DNA of 19,529 bases from positions 1 to 19,529 of the forward strand of contig JAFGLK010000127.1 of assembly GCA_016928125.1 (NCBI GenBank), read 5' to 3'. The position numbers and the translations under genes are program-made. Below are positions 15,701 to 19,529 of this stretch, piece by piece. How positions within the stretch are numbered: the stretch's first letter is position 1; every line of letters begins with the position of its first letter. This DNA is from Anaerolineae bacterium. GTDB lineage: Bacteria > Chloroflexota > Anaerolineae > UBA1429. The notes below the pieces were generated by a model. It had not been told where the DNA came from. It worked only from the letters and a program-made list of their open reading frames with translations, and searched no databases.

Positions 15701-16692
15701 TGGGCAAAGGAGGCCAGCAGGCGCAGGTCGGCCGCGCCGAACCGGCGGTGGGCATCGCGCGCGGCCACGCCGATGGTCCCGACCAGCCGGGCGCCCACCA
15801 TGAGCGGCACGGTCAGGCTGGCATGCATCTCGATATCATCATAAGCGCGGGCACGCCCCGGCCAGCTCTGATAGTCCGCGACAATGAGCGGCTCGCGTGT
15901 CTGAGCCACCCGCCCCATGGCTCCCTCGCCCAGTTGAAGGCGCGTCCCCACAGAGTCGCGCTCGAGATTGTGGCTCACGACGATGCGAATCTCCTGAGCC
16001 GCTTCGTCATACAGGCCGAGTTCCGCTCGGCCCCCGCCCAATAGCCCGGCGGCGCGCTCGACGATGGCCTGCAGCAGCGATTCCAGCTCTAGGTTAGCCG
16101 TGATCTCGGCCATGGTCTGGCGCAAGGCGTCCAGTTCGTCTGCGCGCTGGCGCTCCGCAGCCAGCAAGCGGGCCTTCTCGATGGCCAGCCCTACCTGCTG
16201 AGCGGCAGCCGTGAGCATCTCGAAATCCTCTTGATCGAATGCCCCCCGCTGTCTGCTGCCCACGGCTAGCACACCCAGAGACCTGCCCTCGATGAGGATC
16301 GGAACATCCACCTCAGCTCCTTCCAGGCCGCCATAGTAGCTGGGCTCCAGCGTGACGTCTGGGCTATAGTGGAGCCGACCCGTGAGCAAGGATCGCTCGC
16401 TCACGCCCTGGCCGGGTGCCAGGCGCGGCGGGAGCTGCTCATACCCTACGTAAGAGATCAGTACGCGCTCTCGTGTGGCCTCGTCGAGCAGAAACACGGC
16501 CACAAAGTCGTAGCCCAGCTCCTCGCGCAGGCCCTGCGCCACTCGCTCGCACACCGCTTGTTCGTCGAGCGATGCAGCCAGTTCGGCGCTCAGCCTGAGC
16601 AGGGCGGCCTGTCGCTGCGCGCTGGTAGCCCAAGGTACATGTTCTTTGGGGGCATCAGAGCCTAGATCTGGGCGATGTCTCCCGCCGTCCAA
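12787..16692 (-). CDS. multi-sensor hybrid histidine kinase (3 GAF, 2 PAS, HisKA, HATPase, REC)
   Basis: The 1301-residue product has no obvious signal peptide or membrane segment, so it is likely a cytoplasmic sensor. In order: GAF domains at about 25-175, 180-345 and 350-510; PAS domains at about 550-665 and 693-808, each introduced by LEELVxERTARLRQSEERY; HisKA with His837 in NMSHELRTPLNAILGFAQLL; HATPase with NLIDNAIKFT, DTGPGMAP and GTGLGLAI (about 940-1055); and a receiver domain with Asp1138 in LIWMDMRMPVMDGYEA and Lys1190. A helical tail (about 1210-1301) lacks a convincing HPt motif. TTG 16692 is preceded by GGAGG (16703-16699) with a 6-base spacer. It probably controls the REC-phosphatase directly downstream. 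Confidence 0.95.
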   Translation of the reverse strand: MDGGRHRPDLGSDAPKEHVPWATSAQRQAALLRLSAELAASLDEQAVCERVAQGLREELGYDFVAVFLLDEATRERVLISYVGYEQLPPRLAPGQGVSERSLLTGRLHYSPDVTLEPSYYGGLEGAEVDVPILIEGRSLGVLAVGSRQRGAFDQEDFEMLTAAAQQVGLAIEKARLLAAERQRADELDALRQTMAEITANLELESLLQAIVERAAGLLGGGRAELGLYDEAAQEIRIVVSHNLERDSVGTRLQLGEGAMGRVAQTREPLIVADYQSWPGRARAYDDIEMHASLTVPLMVGARLVGTIGVAARDAHRRFGAADLRLLASFAQQAAVAIENARLYGEAERRVAELTALTEVGKALSSTLRIEALLPLIYEQTRRVMYAEHMLIMLRDPEAETFECAFSNRPDDIPPGSRYPVDTGVTGYVLKNRQSVLLGHDVMEGLQALGIPLVGTLPASFLAVPMLIGERAIGVIIVQHYSIPDVHDQTHQLLLETIASQAAVAVENARLYDRAQREIDERRRVEAELRAYQERLEELVAERTARLRQSEERYRSLFEGIPLGLYRTTPSGQMLTINPAMVEMLGYPSREALLATNATDLYLDPKDRQMLRDRVEEAGILRDFETRLRRRDGAIIWVNLTLRAARDAQGFPAYYEGSLEDITERKQAEQALQEYQQHLEELVEERTARLRQSEERYRTLFDGVPVGLYRTTPDGHVRDFNLAAVQMLGYPDRETVLSESVGHVWVDPKMRELWQRLMAREGVVRNFEMQLRRVDGTAIWVSDTARAVRDQAGQVLYYEGSLEDITERKRAEEELRRAKEDAEAANRAKSIFLANMSHELRTPLNAILGFAQLLRQEPSLTSDQRENLGIINSSGEHLLRLINQVLEMSKIEAGRATLEVNGFDLHQMLADLQAMFALRAEDKGVNLDFERSSRVPRLVRTDEGKLKQVLINLIDNAIKFTAQGDVTVRGDADEAPLGASGSIRLRFEVRDTGPGMAPDELDRLFEPFVQASSGLASQEGTGLGLAISLQFVQLMDGHLTVTSEPGRGSTFSLDILAELDQALGPEIDQTPARIVGLEPGQPVYRTLVVEDREANRQLLAKLLTSLDSPPQGLEVRTARNGKEAVELWQKWRPHLIWMDMRMPVMDGYEATRRIRSGPGGEETIIVALTASAFEEDARRILKGGCDDVVRKPFRAEEIYAMLSRHLGLRFTSESAPAESEGGPGLAREGGPGPEALAARPAAWRSALRAAVVAAEWDRIQDLIAEVHGSDAALAEGLSRLAQEFEYGKLLGWLDEAEQRAES
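14233..15090 (-). repeat. tandem 143-codon PAS duplication within the hybrid kinase gene
   Basis: Two adjacent 429-bp units (15090-14662 and 14661-14233) encode residues 535-677 and 678-820 with the same register throughout. LEELVAERTARLRQSEERY and LEELVEERTARLRQSEERY are 143 residues apart, as are YEGSLEDITERKQAEQAL and YEGSLEDITERKRAEEEL. At DNA level the segments starting near 14281 and 14710 are nearly identical. This is an in-frame duplication of a linker plus PAS-PAC unit. Confidence 0.85.
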
Positions 16693-16998
16693 CTTGAACC
16701 TCCAATCGGTCGAGGAAGCGCGTCATAACGCTATCTTCACGGCGCAGCAGCACTCGCATATGCCCGCGGATCGACCCTGCTTTTCGGCCCCTCATGCCAT
16801 ACTGCGAACGAGCAGGGCAGATCCGCCGACAGCGCCATGGGTCAGTGATAGAGGGATTGCCGTGTCGTAACGCTTGGCCTCGGCAGGAGCAGCGGACACG
16901 ATCGCAGAGCGACGCTGAGGGCTCTGCCGCCCAAGCCGCCGGCCCGGCGCGCTGCGACAGGGGTCAGCCCCCGGCGAGCCCAGCCTAAACAGTAGAGC
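16693..16998 (-). other. 306-bp gap between the RsbW-like and hybrid kinase genes
   Basis: This holds the kinase ribosome binding site (GGAGG, 16703-16699) and GC-rich short inverted repeats: GGGG/CCCC at 16960-16963/16968-16971, and GCCGG/CCGGC at 16938-16942/16944-16948. I see no convincing coding sequence, RNA gene or sigma70 promoter on either strand. The GC-rich repeats just after the RsbW-like stop may weaken read-through, so the kinase could have its own unrecognised promoter. Confidence 0.5.
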
Positions 16999-17445
16999 TC
17001 ACCCGTCCTTGGAGTAGGAGGATTGGCCACGATGCTTGCGCATGACGACCCGGTTCCCGGACAGGCAACCAGAGCTGAACTCGATCTGGTCCATCAACTG
17101 GCGCATGAAAAAGAGCCCCAGCCCCCCGATCTGTCGCTCCACCAGCGGCACGGAGAGATCGGGCTCGGGCACGGAAGAGGGGTCAAAAGGCCTGCCTTGA
17201 TCCGTGATGCTGACCACGAAATCGCGCTCGTCGACATGACAGCACACCCGAATCTCGCCATCCTCGATGCCGGCGTAGGCATGCGTGATCGAGTTCGTGC
17301 AGGCCTCGTCCACAGCCATCTGGATGTCAAAAACGGCCGATTCGTTCATGCCGACAGAGCGAGCCAGCTCGCCCACGAATTCCGCGATGCGAGCGAGGTT
17401 CACCGCATCGCTCGAGACGCAGATCTCATGAAGATCGATGGTCAT
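16999..17445 (-). CDS. RsbW/SpoIIAB-like serine kinase, anti-sigma factor
   Basis: The 148-residue product is a single GHKL ATPase domain of the HATPase_c_2 type used by anti-sigma kinases. The N-box is AVDEACTNSITHAYAG (about 44-59, Glu47 and Asn51). G1 is TDQGRPFD (81-88) and G2 is GGLGLFFMRQLMD (107-119). The strand GNRVVMRK closes the fold. Such proteins bind a sigma factor or other partner and phosphorylate a STAS antagonist. It lies 38 bp after the STAS gene, the usual partner pair. ATG 17445 has only a weak GGGATG upstream, so translational coupling to the STAS gene is likely. No sigma factor gene is in the window, so the target is open. Confidence 0.93.
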   Translation of the reverse strand: MTIDLHEICVSSDAVNLARIAEFVGELARSVGMNESAVFDIQMAVDEACTNSITHAYAGIEDGEIRVCCHVDERDFVVSITDQGRPFDPSSVPEPDLSVPLVERQIGGLGLFFMRQLMDQIEFSSGCLSGNRVVMRKHRGQSSYSKDG

Positions 17446-17483
17446 TGGATCATCCCATCAACACCAGGCTGTCGCTGCATCGT

Positions 17484-17819
17484 TCAGAAGCTGCCCACGG
17501 CCAGCGTGGTATCGGGATAGACCTCTATGAGAGGCAAAATGCCCGCCATATCCAGGACACGCGACACGCGCTCCGGCACGTCGGCCAGGCGGACGTCGCC
17601 GCGATTCCAGCGTCGACACTCTTTGTAGGCGACGACGAGGGCGCGAATGGCCGCACTGCCGAAATACTCTACGCCCGACATGTCCACAACCAGGCGATAC
17701 ACCTTGTTGTCTATGGATGCGCTGAGCACCTCTTCCAGCTCTGGCGCCAGATAGCTGTCATAGCGCCCTGATAGAGCGATCAGATCGCAACGCTTGAGAT
17801 GGGTAGTGATCGTCGCCAT
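17484..17819 (-). CDS. STAS-domain anti-sigma factor antagonist (RsbV/SpoIIAA-like)
   Basis: The 111-residue product is a lone STAS domain. The core LVVDMSGVEYFGSAAIRALVVA (about 43-64) corresponds to the phosphorylated loop, where the usual D-S-S/T-G-L is replaced by G54-S55-A-A-I; only one serine (Ser55) remains. The unphosphorylated antagonist would bind the RsbW-like kinase encoded 38 bp downstream, and the REC-PP2C protein could reactivate it. ATG 17819 follows GGAGG (17828-17824). A consensus promoter and a palindrome lie in the 111-bp upstream gap, so this gene starts the signalling operon. Confidence 0.92.
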   Translation of the reverse strand: MATITTHLKRCDLIALSGRYDSYLAPELEEVLSASIDNKVYRLVVDMSGVEYFGSAAIRALVVAYKECRRWNRGDVRLADVPERVSRVLDMAGILPLIEVYPDTTLAVGSF

Positions 17820-17841
17820 GCGGCCTCCTCAGATGGGCAAA

Positions 17842-17853
17842 AACTCTAGAGTT
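17842..17853. promoter_or_regulatory. 12-bp perfect palindrome at the STAS operon start site
   Basis: AACTCTAGAGTT reads the same on both strands. It lies immediately downstream of the - strand promoter, covering about +1 to +12 of the predicted transcript. Placement suits an operator for a dimeric repressor; the regulator is unknown. Confidence 0.5.
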
Positions 17854-17859
17854 ACCCTC

Positions 17860-17887
17860 ATTATACCCCGATCGCCCCTATACTCAA
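17860..17887 (-). promoter_or_regulatory. sigma70-type promoter of the STAS-RsbW operon
   Basis: On the - strand, TTGAGT (17887-17882), a 16-base spacer and a perfect TATAAT (17865-17860) are found. The predicted start is near 17853, about 34 bases before the STAS ATG. The local A/T content is higher than in the surroundings. It is a housekeeping-type promoter rather than one recognisably specific to an alternative sigma factor. Confidence 0.75.
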
Positions 17888-17895
17888 CCAACCGC

Positions 17896-17912
17896 AAAAG
17901 CCCCTCTGGCCT
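17896..17912 (-). terminator. weak terminator candidate after the CocE-like gene
   Basis: On the - strand AGGCC (17912-17908) can pair with GGCTT (17902-17898), with one G-T pair and a 5-base loop. TT and then GCGG follow. The stem is short and the T-run minimal, so it is only a candidate. It lies between the CocE-like stop and the STAS promoter. Confidence 0.3.
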
Positions 17913-17930
17913 GTTCCACACAAGCGACTC

Positions 17931-19529
17931 TTATGCCGAGTATCGAATGATCGGAAGCACGACGTGAGAAGGGTGGTCCGGATCGTGGTAGATAGCATTG
18001 TCCGCCAGGGCAAAGCGACGATCCCGCCCCAGCGGTCCCCCCGTATTCGGGTTCACGTCAAACCGGGGAAAGTTGCTGCTGGACACGTCGAGCCGAATGC
18101 GATGCCCCGGCCCGAAAAGATTCGAGGTGGGATACATCACGATCTCGAAAGCATAGATCTCGCCCGGCTGCATCAGCTCCGCACGCTCCCGTCCATTGCG
18201 GTAGCGCCCACGAATGATGCTGTCGGATAGGTTCTGGGCGAATCCTGCCGGATAATCTGGGTTGGGCGGGTGTACGTCGATCAACTTGACGGTGCAATCG
18301 GTGTCGACCGCCGACGAACTGGCCCATAGCCTGACGGTGAGCGGCCCGGTCACCTCCAAAGCCTCGGCCAGCGGCGCCGTCTGAAAGACGAGCACGTCGC
18401 TGCGCGCCGCCAGGGGCAGCGAATCGGTGCAGCCGTAGAAGCGCGGATCCCCGCACTGATCGTATCCCCCCGGCGGCAGGTAGTCTCCTCCGGCCGATAG
18501 CCCGCCGCCGATGGTGGGCACTGGATCGCGCGGATCGAAGGTATAGCGGCTGGGGTCGCAGGCTTCGGGAGCCGTAGGGCTCAACGAGCCGTCGCCCTGC
18601 AGATAGTAGGGCACGTACTGGGTGCCGGGCAGAGGCCAATCGGACGCCTCCCGCCATCTGCCCATATGTTTGATGCGCCCATCTGTATCCCGTCGGCTGT
18701 CTCCGCCCCCCATGACAAAGATGCGCACTGGCTCTTGCCGGTCGACGCCGTTGTCGATGCCTTTCAGCCAGCGATCGAACCAGCGTAGGCGATAGCCGTT
18801 ATAGTCATCTAGCACGGCGTCTGTGCCGAACTCGATGTCGCCTGAGTAGCTGACGTTCCAGCCGCCATGGGTCCAGGGGCCCATGAGCAGATGTTGCGGC
18901 GAACGCTTGAGTTTGGAGAGGGCCATGTAGTTGGCGGGCGTGCCACGCGCATAGGAATCGTACCATCCGCCCACATAGATCGTGGGCACATCGGCATGCT
19001 CGCCATAGTACACGTCGATGGCATAGCCGCGTTGTTTCCAGTAGGCATCAAAGTCGCCGTGGCTCGAGATGTCCAGCACCCACTGCTCATAGGAGGGCAA
19101 GAGGCGCAGCGCAGACGAGCCCCTCTTGTATGGCAGCCGCCGCAGCCATTCGTCCACTCGGGCAAAGTCGGTCTCCAAAGCCGACCGGATGGCCGGGTCC
19201 GCCAGAGCCTCGCGGCTCGTGGTGGCCATGCGAAAGGCGTAGATGAAAAAGCGCAGCTCCAGCGCACCGTTCTGGCGCATCGAGCTGGTGTGATAGTTGG
19301 ACGTGCCAACGGCCACAACCATGGCCTTGAGGTGCGGTGGATTGAGGGTCGCCAGGGCGCTCTGATCGCTGCCGCAGTATGAACCGCCGATCGTGCCCAC
19401 CTTGCCATCGCACCAGGGCTGGGCGGCGGCCCACTCGACGCTGTCATAGCCATCGGGGGCCTCTTTGGCAAAGGGGTACCATTCGCCCTCCGACTGAAAT
19501 CGGCCGCGCACATCCTGCATCATGCCCAC
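17931..19529 (-). CDS. CocE/NonD-family hydrolase (X-Pro dipeptidyl-peptidase-like), 5' end outside the window
   Basis: At least 532 residues of an alpha/beta hydrolase are visible. The reading frame is open to the window edge, and the first visible residues (MMQDVRGRFQSEGEWYPF) correspond to the interior of the family, so the N terminus lies outside. The nucleophile is Ser50 of the visible part, in VGTIGGSYCG. The usual Asp is in VGGWYDSYA and the His in LLMGPWTHGGW. A C-terminal jelly-roll domain (from about residue 330) includes LTVRLWASSSAVDTDCTVKL, GHRIRLDVSSSNFPRFDVN and a terminal PSHVVLPIIR. Relatives hydrolyse esters or amides, including acyl prodrugs, cocaine and N-terminal X-Pro peptides. 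The substrate here is unknown. Confidence 0.92.
   Translation of the reverse strand: MGMMQDVRGRFQSEGEWYPFAKEAPDGYDSVEWAAAQPWCDGKVGTIGGSYCGSDQSALATLNPPHLKAMVVAVGTSNYHTSSMRQNGALELRFFIYAFRMATTSREALADPAIRSALETDFARVDEWLRRLPYKRGSSALRLLPSYEQWVLDISSHGDFDAYWKQRGYAIDVYYGEHADVPTIYVGGWYDSYARGTPANYMALSKLKRSPQHLLMGPWTHGGWNVSYSGDIEFGTDAVLDDYNGYRLRWFDRWLKGIDNGVDRQEPVRIFVMGGGDSRRDTDGRIKHMGRWREASDWPLPGTQYVPYYLQGDGSLSPTAPEACDPSRYTFDPRDPVPTIGGGLSAGGDYLPPGGYDQCGDPRFYGCTDSLPLAARSDVLVFQTAPLAEALEVTGPLTVRLWASSSAVDTDCTVKLIDVHPPNPDYPAGFAQNLSDSIIRGRYRNGRERAELMQPGEIYAFEIVMYPTSNLFGPGHRIRLDVSSSNFPRFDVNPNTGGPLGRDRRFALADNAIYHDPDHPSHVVLPIIRYSA

Noticed and set aside
16842..17030. Small - strand open frame between the RsbW-like and kinase genes
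   Set aside because: It overlaps the end of the RsbW-like gene, lacks a ribosome binding site and has Arg/Gly-rich composition typical of chance frames.

Overview
The window is GC-rich bacterial chromosome. The layout (tRNA-Trp, secE, nusG, rplK, rplA, rplJ, rplL, then convergent topA), a multi-ribbon topoisomerase I, a GAF/PAS hybrid kinase and a partner-switching module suggest a free-living member of the Chloroflexota (Anaerolineae-like) or a related phylum. This placement is inference from gene order and protein style; there is no rRNA or other decisive marker in the window.

Positions 1-3760 are housekeeping: a complete tRNA-Trp(CCA), then secE and nusG, then ribosomal stalk and L1 genes rplK, rplA, rplJ and rplL, all on the + strand. 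A structured leader ending in a terminator-like hairpin lies between rplA and rplJ and matches the position and architecture expected of an L10(L12) autoregulatory leader. rplL is not followed by rpoB. It ends at a strong hairpin shared with topA, which converges from the - strand (3808-6168). A small YgiT-type zinc-finger gene follows on the - strand (6262-6480).

At 6572-6626 two sigma70-type promoters point in opposite directions and share the same -10 bases. One fires leftward into the zinc-finger gene. The other fires rightward into a four-gene cluster (6653-11627): a UroD/COG0407-like protein, a class V PLP enzyme, a metal-dependent amidohydrolase and a CehA/McbA-like PHP-type metallohydrolase. 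The cluster looks catabolic, but its substrate cannot be read from the sequence.

The rest is on the - strand. From upstream to downstream it holds a CocE/NonD-type hydrolase cut by the window end (17931-19529), a STAS anti-anti-sigma protein, an RsbW-like HATPase, a 1301-residue hybrid histidine kinase (3 GAF, 2 PAS, HisKA, HATPase, REC) and a REC-PP2C (RsbU/SpoIIE-like) phosphatase. Together the last four genes form a complete sensing and partner-switching chain: kinase to receiver-phosphatase to STAS antagonist to kinase/anti-sigma. No sigma factor is in the window. The STAS operon has its own TTGAGT-N16-TATAAT promoter with a perfect 12-bp palindrome at the predicted transcription start.

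No insertion sequences, CRISPR arrays, rRNA genes or phage genes were seen. The most noteworthy items are the partner-switching module with a non-canonical STAS phosphosite, the shared-minus-10 divergent promoter, and the uncharacterised four-gene metabolic cluster.
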